From Desulfovibrio sp. (GTDB taxonomy: Bacteria > Desulfobacterota > Desulfovibrionia > Desulfovibrionales > Desulfovibrionaceae): DNA of 6,799 nucleotides. Each line of letters opens with the position of its first letter. Positions within the stretch are counted from its first letter, which is position 1. Below the pieces are notes generated by a model that worked only from the letters and a program-made list of their open reading frames with translations, was not told the DNA's origin and made no database searches. This document shows, piece after piece, positions 1-4,898 of the stretch. The stretch lies in contig NZ_JAHZAA010000052.1 of the NCBI RefSeq assembly GCF_019424165.1, positions 1 to 6,799 on the forward strand, written 5' to 3'. The position numbers were made by a program, and so were the translations under genes.

Positions 1-231
1 TCCCTCTGCACGTTCCGCAAAACGGTGTGCCTGGGGTTTTCCGTCCCAAGTCGGGAGCACCAGGAGGCACGAATTGAATTACGCCGACTCAAAGGCGACT
101 TGGGCAGACTTGGCGGGCTGGTGAAACAGACTTTGGCAAACGGAGCGGACAGGCAGACCGTTCACCGCCTTTTGCATGAACTGGACGCCCGGCAACGGGA
201 ACTTCAACAGGCCATAGCGGTCATACGATGA
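1..231 (+). CDS. TraJ/MobC-like relaxosome accessory protein, C-terminal part (5' end outside window)
   Basis: The reading frame is open from base 1, so this is the last 76 residues of a longer protein; the GTG at 25 is unlikely to be the true start. The segment GDLGRLGGL followed by a helical, Glu/Arg/Gln-rich tail (HELDARQRELQQ) matches my memory of the C-terminus of IncP TraJ and related MobC proteins. These are oriT-binding proteins with an N-terminal ribbon-helix-helix, which recruit the relaxase to the nic site; that N-terminal domain would lie off the left edge. The stop codon overlaps the relaxase start as ATGA, so the two genes are translationally coupled, as expected for a traJ-traI pair. 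The oriT itself normally lies upstream of this gene and is not in the window. The family call is fairly safe; the exact name is not. Confidence 0.75.
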   Translation, partial: SLCTFRKTVCLGFSVPSREHQEARIELRRLKGDLGRLGGLVKQTLANGADRQTVHRLLHELDARQRELQQAIAVIR

Positions 232-1904
232 TCAGCAAGAAGGTGGGTATCAGCCCGAAAAATGACAACTACGCCCGTCTTGCCGACTACATAGCCGATG
301 CCGGGCATGAAGGCGAAAAAAGTCTCATGCACTGGTGCGCCGGATGCCTTGGGGATGAAGACTACCGGAATGGCATTGCCGAGGCCGTGGACGTTCAGGC
401 CATGAACACCCGCACCGCGAAAAGCAAAACCTACCACATTGTTATCAGCTTCCGCCCGGAGGACGAGGCTAAATTGACGCCGGAGGTGTTCAAGGCCATT
501 GAAGAACGCTTTGCCGCCGCCTTGGGTTACACCGACCATCAGCGGCATTGCGGCGTCCACCAAAACACCGCCAATCTCCATATGCACGTTGCCTATAATA
601 CGATTCACCCGGAAAAGCATACCCGGCATGAGCCGTTCCGCGATTACAGGACGCGGGACAGAGTATGCCGGGAGCTGGAGCAGGAATACGGGCTTGTGGT
701 CGATAATGGCCGGGACAAAGGTAAACAGCGGTCATTGGGCGAAAAGGCCGCGCTCATTGAAGCCCATACGGGCCAGCAATCCTTTGAATCATATGCCAAG
801 ACCCACAGGGACGCCATTTTGCACGTTCTGCCAGCGGCACCGGATTGGCAACCGCTCCATGAGGAACTTGCCCGCTATGGCATGGACATAAAACCCCACG
901 GCAGCGGTCTGGTCATAGCTGATCGCCATAACCAGCGGCATACCGTAAAGGCCAGTTCGGTAAGCAGGGATTTGTCACTGAAAAGACTGGAAGAAAAATT
1001 GGGGCCGTACCTTCCGGCGCGGGCCTTGGAAAAAATGACGGAACAAAGCCGCTACCAGCATACCCCTTTACACCGCTCACCGGAGCGGGGAGCTTTGTTT
1101 GCGGAATATCAGCACGGCATTGAAAAGCGCAAAACCGGCTTGGCTACGGTCAAGGAGCGGGAAGACGCGGCGCTTTCAGCGATCAAGGGAAAATGGGCGG
1201 ACAAGCGCCGGGAACTGGAAAGGCTGAACATAGCAAAAAAGAACCGCCGCAATCTGCTGCAACTGGCCCGGAAGCATGAAGCCGACGAAACCGCCAGGGC
1301 GAAACTGCCGTTTCAGTCTCCGCGTGAGGCCATACGCGGGGAAATCCCTTTCACTTCATGGAATAGCTTTCTGCAACAAAAGGCTGACCAGGGCAATGAA
1401 ACGGCTTTAGCCATTTTACGATCCAAACGGGAGGCAGCGGAGCCGGATCGGGAGCCGCAAGCAGCCGTGGCGAAGGACTGGTCACAGCATGGGAAAGAGC
1501 AGTTTGCAGCGAACCGTGCGGAAATCCGGGCTGAATATGCGGCCAAGGAACTTGCCGCCCTGGAGAATAAAAATGTGAGCGCCCAGGGGAAAAAACAGCT
1601 TTTGGCCGTTTTACGGATGGAACAGCTTGCCGCAGAGGAAGCGGCACACATACGCGGTTTCTCGGCAACAGTAGATCGCAAGGGAACCGTCATTTTTGCC
1701 CTGCCCGGCGGCGGCAGGATTCTGGATAGCGGGAGGGAGCTTTTCTTTTCGGGCAATAATGACGCCGCCCGGCATGTAGCTGTCCGCTACGCGCAGAAAA
1801 AATGGGGAAAAAGCCTGCATGTGGAGGGGAACAAAATTGTGCGGTTGGAAAAAAAGCTGGAGAAAGAGCAAGTCCAAAAACAGCAGCAGAATATGGAACG
1901 GTAG
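228..1904 (+). CDS. MOBP-type conjugative relaxase (IncP TraI-like) with C-terminal LPD7-like domain
   Basis: This is the DNA-nicking transesterase that cuts oriT, stays covalently bound to the 5' end and pilots the strand into the recipient. The N-terminus aligns by eye with RP4 TraI: the start MISKKV corresponds to MIAKHV, and Tyr21 (in LADYI) sits where the catalytic Tyr22 is. The metal/His motif lies at 111-120 (His111, His118, His120), followed by VAYNTIHPEK and HEPFRDYR, both typical of the family. The third position of the His motif is Asn113 where RP4 has Asp. Residues 290-470 are charged and helical, probably a linker or coiled coil. Residues 475-535 (sequence around FSATVDRKGTVIF to WGKSLHVEG) resemble the LPD7 domain often fused to relaxases. 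At 558 aa it is shorter than RP4 TraI (732 aa), lacking most of that C-terminal half. The ATG at 228 is chosen because it gives the conserved N-terminus and overlaps the upstream stop; no strong ribosome binding site is needed if coupled. Confidence 0.9.
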   Translation: MISKKVGISPKNDNYARLADYIADAGHEGEKSLMHWCAGCLGDEDYRNGIAEAVDVQAMNTRTAKSKTYHIVISFRPEDEAKLTPEVFKAIEERFAAALGYTDHQRHCGVHQNTANLHMHVAYNTIHPEKHTRHEPFRDYRTRDRVCRELEQEYGLVVDNGRDKGKQRSLGEKAALIEAHTGQQSFESYAKTHRDAILHVLPAAPDWQPLHEELARYGMDIKPHGSGLVIADRHNQRHTVKASSVSRDLSLKRLEEKLGPYLPARALEKMTEQSRYQHTPLHRSPERGALFAEYQHGIEKRKTGLATVKEREDAALSAIKGKWADKRRELERLNIAKKNRRNLLQLARKHEADETARAKLPFQSPREAIRGEIPFTSWNSFLQQKADQGNETALAILRSKREAAEPDREPQAAVAKDWSQHGKEQFAANRAEIRAEYAAKELAALENKNVSAQGKKQLLAVLRMEQLAAEEAAHIRGFSATVDRKGTVIFALPGGGRILDSGRELFFSGNNDAARHVAVRYAQKKWGKSLHVEGNKIVRLEKKLEKEQVQKQQQNMER

Positions 1905-2150
1905 CTATTTTTGCTGCTCCATCTTCTCCGCAACGGGATCAAGCAGTTTTCCGGGGGTTATGTCCAGAGCCTTGGCAAGCCGTAGAACCATGTCGAGGCT
2001 TGGCTGCCGTGTCCCATTTTCAAGGGCGCTGATAAACGGCCTGATCACGTCTACCCTTTCGCTAAGCTGCTCTTGGGTAAGCTGCTTTTCAAGCCTGTAC
2101 GCTCTTAAGACTTCCCCAAATAATTTGTAATGTTGCCGCCTTACTGTCAT
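1905..2150 (-). CDS. XRE/Cro-family helix-turn-helix repressor
   Basis: An 81-residue protein made almost entirely of one XRE-type HTH domain (about residues 10-70). LTQEQLSERV is helix 2, IRPFISALENG is the recognition region, and RQPSLDMVLRLAKALDI is the closing pair of helices; all are strongly canonical. There is no ligand-binding or peptidase domain, so it is probably a simple DNA-binding repressor controlling itself or element genes. The ATG at 2150 is the only possible start: an in-frame stop lies six codons upstream. It has no convincing Shine-Dalgarno, and a near-consensus -10 (TATACT, 2164-2159) would place transcription start at about the ATG, so a leaderless mRNA is possible. Its start lies inside an inverted repeat (2142-2162), which suggests autorepression. 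It is convergent with the relaxase and the two stop codons touch with no bases between. Its targets are unknown from sequence alone. Confidence 0.88.
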   Translation of the reverse strand: MTVRRQHYKLFGEVLRAYRLEKQLTQEQLSERVDVIRPFISALENGTRQPSLDMVLRLAKALDITPGKLLDPVAEKMEQQK

Positions 2151-2162
2151 AGCCTGACAGTA
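2142..2162 (-). promoter_or_regulatory. Perfect inverted repeat over the XRE start codon (probable autorepression operator) with -10 box
   Basis: Arms TACTGTCA and TGACAGTA (8 bp, perfect) are separated by 5 bases. On the - strand the spacer and right arm contain the XRE ATG (2150-2148), and the left arm overlaps a TATACT -10 candidate (2164-2159, five of six matches to TATAAT). An XRE dimer bound here would cover both the -10 and the start of transcription and translation. No clear -35 is seen at 16-18 bp spacing; that position falls on the edge of the neighbouring 26-bp palindrome. The repeat is seen directly; the operator role is inferred. Confidence 0.6.
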
Positions 2163-2181
2163 TAGCTAAGAGACAATATTT

Positions 2182-2207
2182 TGTTTGATAGCAATTGCTA
2201 TCAAACA
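2182..2207. repeat. 26-bp perfect palindrome upstream of the XRE gene
   Basis: Each 13-base half reads TGTTTGATAGCAA and then its exact complement, with no spacer and no mismatch. It sits 32 bases upstream of the XRE start, at about the -35 region and above, between that gene and the orphan gene at 2258-2443. As RNA it could fold into an 11-bp AU-rich hairpin, but neither strand has a T-run after it, so a protein-binding site is more likely than a terminator. It does not share the arm sequence of the 2142-2162 repeat, so a second regulator may bind it. Confidence 0.7.
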
Positions 2208-2217
2208 CGCGGGTTAA

Positions 2218-2238
2218 CGTGCCCACGTTGCGGGCACG
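2218..2238. repeat. GC-rich inverted repeat (7-bp arms, 7-base loop)
   Basis: CGTGCCC at 2218-2224 pairs with GGGCACG at 2232-2238. A competing smaller repeat, AACGTG-CC-CACGTT at 2216-2229, overlaps the left arm. No T-run follows on either strand, so it is not a standard intrinsic terminator. It lies 20 bases beyond the stop codon of the orphan gene at 2258-2443 and may mark the 3' end of its transcript or be another binding site. Role unknown. Confidence 0.45.
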
Positions 2239-2257
2239 GTTGATAATCTATTTGATG

Positions 2258-2443
2258 TTATTTCGGATTGATCAGGGCCAAAAACGTCAGGATAGATTCT
2301 TTTACAGCCATTGCAGCGGATGGCAGAGCTTTTATGTCGCCATTATGCTTGAGAAGTTCCGCCTCGCTTGTGAGTAAAATTCTGCTAATGACTTCACGGC
2401 AAATTTTTTCCAACTCTTCAAACTCAACCTTGTCTTTATCCAT
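2258..2443 (-). CDS. Small orphan protein (61 aa), unknown function
   Basis: I do not recognise this protein. The longer frame opens at 2482, but the ATG at 2443 is preferred: AAGGAG lies 8 bases upstream, and the extra 13 residues would be read through a pair of inverted repeats. The 61-aa product starts MDKDKVEFEELEKICREV, is rich in charged and aliphatic residues, has no Cys, no signal peptide and no membrane segment, and looks fully alpha-helical (two or three amphipathic helices, for example 6-28 and 36-56). The ribosome binding site sits in the 3' arm of an 8-bp hairpin (2447-2466), so translation may be controlled. It lies in the same direction as, and upstream of, the XRE gene, 107 bases away, and downstream of the arsenic operon terminator. 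Small helical partners of XRE repressors on mobile elements are a possible class, but this is a guess. Confidence 0.6.
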   Translation of the reverse strand: MDKDKVEFEELEKICREVISRILLTSEAELLKHNGDIKALPSAAMAVKESILTFLALINPK

Positions 2444-2446
2444 GCC

Positions 2447-2466
2447 AAAACTCCTTTGGGAGTTTT
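2447..2466 (-). promoter_or_regulatory. Hairpin enclosing the ribosome binding site of the 61-aa gene
   Basis: On the - strand AAAACTCC, a CAAA loop and GGAGTTTT form an 8-bp perfect stem ending 3 bases before the ATG at 2443. The Shine-Dalgarno AAGGAG is half in the loop and half in the 3' arm, so folding would block ribosome entry. This could give low basal translation, temperature or ribosome-dependent opening, or regulation by a binding protein. The hairpin is seen; control is inferred. Confidence 0.5.
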
Positions 2467-2475
2467 CCGCACACC

Positions 2476-2488
2476 ACAGCAATGCTGT
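2476..2488. repeat. 13-bp inverted repeat ACAGCA-A-TGCTGT
   Basis: Six-base perfect arms around a single central base, lying between the operon terminator (2496-2526) and the RBS hairpin (2447-2466). On the - strand it falls just downstream of a possible promoter, a suitable place for a repressor dimer. It is short enough to be chance. Confidence 0.35.
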
Positions 2489-2490
2489 TC

Positions 2491-2519
2491 CATATAAAAA
2501 ACCGCTTGCAATATTACAA
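2491..2519 (-). promoter_or_regulatory. Possible promoter for the 61-aa gene
   Basis: On the - strand TTGTAA (2519-2514) and TATATG (2496-2491) are 17 bp apart, each four of six to the sigma-70 consensus. Transcription would start near 2484, inside the 13-bp inverted repeat, about 40 bases before the ATG at 2443. The elements overlap the terminator hairpin of the upstream operon. Weak match in an AT-rich stretch; listed because the gene otherwise has no visible promoter. Confidence 0.3.
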
Positions 2520-2526
2520 AGCGGTT
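2496..2526 (-). terminator. Intrinsic terminator at the end of the arsenic operon
   Basis: Read on the - strand, AACCGCTT (2526-2519) pairs perfectly with AAGCGGTT (2507-2500) across an 11-base loop, and the stem runs into a T-run (2501-2496, with T-A-T-A after it). This is a good Rho-independent terminator for transcripts coming from the CcdA-like gene, whose stop codon is about 180 bases upstream. No gene lies between, so the 3' untranslated region is fairly long. It would insulate the 61-aa gene and XRE gene from arsenic-induced transcription. Confidence 0.65.
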
Positions 2527-2706
2527 GCTTAAACGCCGCAAGTGAGCACAGCCTGTCTGTTTCTCAAAAGAGCCGACACATAAGGGCATCAAACGCATTC
2601 ATGATGCGGTATGCAGAAGTAGAAGCCTTACTGTGCGCAGCAGCTTGGACGGTTGTATGAGTTTATTTTTTTTATATTATGAAGATGGTATTCATACCCT
2701 CCTATG
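2527..2706. other. 180-base stretch with no convincing gene
   Basis: This is the 3' untranslated tail of the operon. It holds an A/T-rich tract (eight T's on the + strand near 2669-2676), a small inverted repeat CGCAT-N5-ATGCG at 2594-2608, and, on the - strand just after the CcdA-like stop, an AGGAGG followed almost at once by an ATG and a seven-residue frame (MNTIFII). The spacing of that RBS (2 bases) is too tight to call it a gene. Longer frames crossing this stretch read through the terminator and look non-coding. Confidence 0.5.
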
Positions 2707-3411
2707 CTATGTGGTTAATCCTGTGTAAATGAAGTACACACCCACCAGGGCTACCACCCCTCCAGCCAGCTTTCTTCCCCAAATAGTCGCCGTTTGCATT
2801 CCTTTGGCCGCCAACATCCTTTGCGCCAGAGCTACGGAACTTCCGGCAAGGACTATCGGCAAGCAGTGTCCAAGGGCAAAAGTGAGTACCAGGGATATTC
2901 CTTTGGCAAATTCAGCATGTACGGTGATAACCGCCAGAATGGGGGCTATGAATCCAAAGGTACACGCACCAGACAGAATACCGTATGAAAGGCCCAGGAG
3001 CAGCGCCCCAAGGTGGCCGCGCATTTTGAAATTCCCGATATACCCAACGGGGAGCTTGCAGGCGGAAACGCCCATAAGATTCAAGCCGAGCCAGAGAAAC
3101 AACCCGCCAATGGGAACACCCCACAAAGGCGAAATGTCGCCCAACATCCTGCCGAGCAGCGAACAGATTACGCCCACCAGGGCGATTGAAGCGAACAGCC
3201 CCGCGCTGAACAGCAGCGAATAGCCTACCGCCTGTCTGCCCTGCACCAACGTACCTTGACCGGCCACATAGCCGACCATCAACGGGATTGACGCCAGATG
3301 GCAGGGGCTGAACAAAACACTCACCAGCCCCCACAGGAAACAACCGGCCACGGCCAGCCCGAAACTGCCCATCATCCAAATATTAATGATCAAAAGAAAC
3401 TGGTCGAACAT
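2707..3411 (-). CDS. CcdA/DsbD-like transmembrane thiol-electron carrier
   Basis: A 234-residue, very hydrophobic inner-membrane protein with six or seven membrane segments (about 12-32, 34-52, 62-85, 97-117, 133-160, 168-192, 213-231). The CcdA family moves electrons from cytoplasmic thioredoxin to periplasmic thioredoxin-like proteins through one Cys in each of two membrane segments. Here these are Cys37 in FSPCHLASIP and Cys150 in GACTFGFIAPIL, each with the nearby Pro typical of the family. Length fits stand-alone CcdA rather than three-domain DsbD. Its ATG is 2 bases after the stop of the exported thioredoxin gene, with GGCGGA about 8 bases upstream, so the two are coupled and the thioredoxin is the obvious partner. 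It is the last gene of the operon. A role in cytochrome c assembly is possible in principle, but no such genes are nearby. The family call is firm; the substrate is inferred. Confidence 0.85.
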   Translation of the reverse strand: MFDQFLLIINIWMMGSFGLAVAGCFLWGLVSVLFSPCHLASIPLMVGYVAGQGTLVQGRQAVGYSLLFSAGLFASIALVGVICSLLGRMLGDISPLWGVPIGGLFLWLGLNLMGVSACKLPVGYIGNFKMRGHLGALLLGLSYGILSGACTFGFIAPILAVITVHAEFAKGISLVLTFALGHCLPIVLAGSSVALAQRMLAAKGMQTATIWGRKLAGGVVALVGVYFIYTGLTT

Positions 3412-3413
3412 GC

Positions 3414-3770
3414 TTATTCCGCCAGCAGCTTTTCCAGCGTGTCCCGTATGGACTTTTCATCTAAAAAGCCTTCGTGCCTCCCCACTTCTTCACTCTTTTT
3501 GTTGTAAAAGATTTGCGTGGGAATAGCCCGGATACCATAATTTTTGCCTTCATCCGGGTTTTGCCAGACATCGATAAACACCACATCGGCCTTGCCACGG
3601 TACTCCGCTTCCAACTTTTCAAGAATGGGAGCCATCATTTTGCAGGGGATGCAAGACTTTGCCCCCAAATCTATCATCGTAACCGTTCCGACCCTCGGCA
3701 GGGTTTCAGCCAGGGCAGAACCGGAAAAAAGCAGTAAAAGCAGAACTAGGCCAGCGGCGCTATATTTCAT
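3414..3770 (-). CDS. Exported (periplasmic) thioredoxin-family protein
   Basis: The ATG at 3770 is chosen over the longer frame from 3848: it has GGAG 5 bases upstream, begins directly with a signal peptide, and avoids reading through the terminator at 3793-3824. The 118-aa product has a short n-region (MKY), a Leu-rich core and a signal peptidase I site after ALA (residue 21). The mature part is a compact thioredoxin fold: active site Cys40-Ile-Pro-Cys43 and the cis-proline loop AIPT with Pro84, with VVFIDVWQNPD as the central strand. The CIPC active site differs from the CGPC of cytoplasmic thioredoxin, which would shift its redox potential. It is paired with the CcdA-like gene (2 bases apart), which would keep it reduced in the periplasm. 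A possible target is an extracytoplasmic disulfide or an arsenical; nothing in the sequence names it. Confidence 0.85.
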   Translation of the reverse strand: MKYSAAGLVLLLLLFSGSALAETLPRVGTVTMIDLGAKSCIPCKMMAPILEKLEAEYRGKADVVFIDVWQNPDEGKNYGIRAIPTQIFYNKKSEEVGRHEGFLDEKSIRDTLEKLLAE

Positions 3771-3792
3771 AAAGACTCCGATTATGGGAGAT

Positions 3793-3824
3793 AAAAAAGC
3801 GACACCGGCCAAAACCGGAGCCGC
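3793..3824 (-). terminator. Internal intrinsic terminator/attenuator after Acr3
   Basis: On the - strand GCGGCTCCGG (3824-3815) pairs with CCGGTGTCGC (3808-3799) around a 6-base loop, giving a 10-position stem with one G-U pair and one mismatch, followed immediately by six T's (3798-3793). It begins 7 bases beyond the Acr3 stop codon and ends 22 bases before the thioredoxin start. It should lower expression of the thioredoxin-CcdA pair relative to the ars genes. No convincing promoter is seen after it; a CATAAT near 3778-3783 has no good -35. Confidence 0.75.
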
Positions 3825-3831
3825 CTTTATG

Positions 3832-4884
3832 TTATGCCGCTGATGCAAACCAGCGCTTTTTCAGCCACAAGGCCACATTCACCAGCCCGATAAGTACCGG
3901 CACTTCCACCAGCGGGCCGATGACGGCCACAAACGCCTCGCCGGAGTTCAGACCGAAAACGGCGATTGCCACCGCTATGGCGAGTTCAAAATTGTTGGAG
4001 GCGGCGGTAAATGAAAGCGTGGCCGTCTGCTCATAGTTCGCGCCTGCCCGCTTGGATAAATAGAAAGACACCAGGAACATGACAATAAAGTAAATCAGCA
4101 ATGGAATTGCGACTTTCACCACGTCAAAGGGAAGTTGCACAATATATTCGCCCTTGAGGGAGAACATCACTAAAATAGTGAACAGCAACGCCCGCAATGT
4201 CCAGGGGCTTACTTTCGGGATAAAGACGTTCTCGTACCAATCCAACCCTTTTACCTTGAGGCCGTAGATACGCGAGGCAACACCAGCAATAAAGGGAATA
4301 CCAAGGTAGATGAGCACGCTTTCGGCAATCTGGCCCATGCTTATATCCACCACAGCCCCGGAGAAGCCAAGCCAGCCGGGAAGCACTGTGATAAACACAT
4401 AGGCGTAGACCGAGAAGAAAAGCACCTGGAATATGGAGTTAAAGGCTACCAGACCGGCGCAATACTCCCTGTCGCCACCGGCAAGGTCGTTCCAGACAAT
4501 GACCATAGCAATACAGCGGGCAAGCCCGATAAGAATAAGGCCCACCATGTAACTGTTGTTGCCGGAAAGAAAGGTAATCGCCAGCAGGAACATAAGAACC
4601 GGGCCGATAATCCAGTTCTGCACCAGCGAGAGGAGCAGGACTTTTTTGTTCCGAAACACCTTGCCAAGCTGTTCATATTTCACTTTTGCCAAGGGCGGGT
4701 ACATCATCAGGATAAGCCCGATGGCGATAGGAATATTGGTCGTACCCACCTGAAAAAAGTTGATGACGTTCTTCACGCCCGGCGCGGCCCATCCAAGGCC
4801 CACACCTATGAACATAGCCAGGAAAATCCACAAGGTAAGATAGCGGTCAAGAAAGGAAAGCCGCTGTAGTGTCGATTTAGTCAT
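3832..4884 (-). CDS. acr3: Acr3-type arsenite efflux permease
   Basis: A 350-residue inner-membrane carrier that expels As(III), normally driven by proton motive force. About ten membrane segments can be drawn (near 16-33, 50-65, 82-104, 112-130, 141-168, 186-206, 226-243, 252-277, 298-312, 318-340). Family signatures are clear: the NIPIAIGLILMMYPPLAKV segment, LVQNWIIGP, GLARCIAMVIVWN with the conserved Cys124, FTAASNNFELAIAVAIAVFG, and GPLVEVPVLI with the conserved Glu327. These Cys and Glu positions correspond to residues shown to be essential in characterised Acr3 proteins. Length and motifs are complete. The start at 4884 keeps the usual short cytoplasmic N-terminus ending LSFLDRYLTLWIF, with GGAAG and AGAGGG upstream; the gap to arsC is 14 bases. 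Acr3 is unrelated to ArsB, although such genes are sometimes labelled arsB. Confidence 0.95.
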   Translation of the reverse strand: MTKSTLQRLSFLDRYLTLWIFLAMFIGVGLGWAAPGVKNVINFFQVGTTNIPIAIGLILMMYPPLAKVKYEQLGKVFRNKKVLLLSLVQNWIIGPVLMFLLAITFLSGNNSYMVGLILIGLARCIAMVIVWNDLAGGDREYCAGLVAFNSIFQVLFFSVYAYVFITVLPGWLGFSGAVVDISMGQIAESVLIYLGIPFIAGVASRIYGLKVKGLDWYENVFIPKVSPWTLRALLFTILVMFSLKGEYIVQLPFDVVKVAIPLLIYFIVMFLVSFYLSKRAGANYEQTATLSFTAASNNFELAIAVAIAVFGLNSGEAFVAVIGPLVEVPVLIGLVNVALWLKKRWFASAA

Positions 4885-4898
4885 GGTCTTCCGCCCTC

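Noticed and set aside
1882..1918. AGCAGCA / TGCTGCT pairing at the relaxase-XRE junction as a bidirectional terminator
   Set aside because: The loop is 23 bases long and the arms are simply Gln codon runs at the ends of both proteins.
2182..2207. Palindrome read as a Fur box
   Set aside because: It contains GATA/TATC like a Fur site, but it is an even, spacer-free palindrome, while the Fur consensus has an odd centre and different inner bases. No iron gene is near.
2332..2598. 88-codon - strand frame through the region of inverted repeats
   Set aside because: It reads through the terminator and the RBS hairpin, overlaps the 61-aa gene in another frame, has no RBS, and its composition (many Arg, Cys, Phe) looks non-coding.
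2268..2660. 130-codon + strand frame
   Set aside because: It is antisense to the 61-aa gene, Ser/Ala-rich, lacks an RBS and crosses three hairpins.
2668..2696. Seven-residue leader peptide after the CcdA-like gene
   Set aside because: The AGGAGG is only 2 bases from the ATG and nothing downstream suggests attenuation.
2714..2725. TAATCCTGTG resembles the IncP nic core (YATCCTGY)
   Set aside because: It lies within the last codons of the CcdA-like gene, lacks the inverted repeat found beside IncP nic sites, and is far from traJ, where oriT is expected (left of the window).
3771..3848. Longer start for the exported thioredoxin (26 more residues, from 3848)
   Set aside because: It would overlap the Acr3 gene, translate the terminator stem, bury the signal peptide inside the protein, and lose the GGAG that is well placed before 3770.
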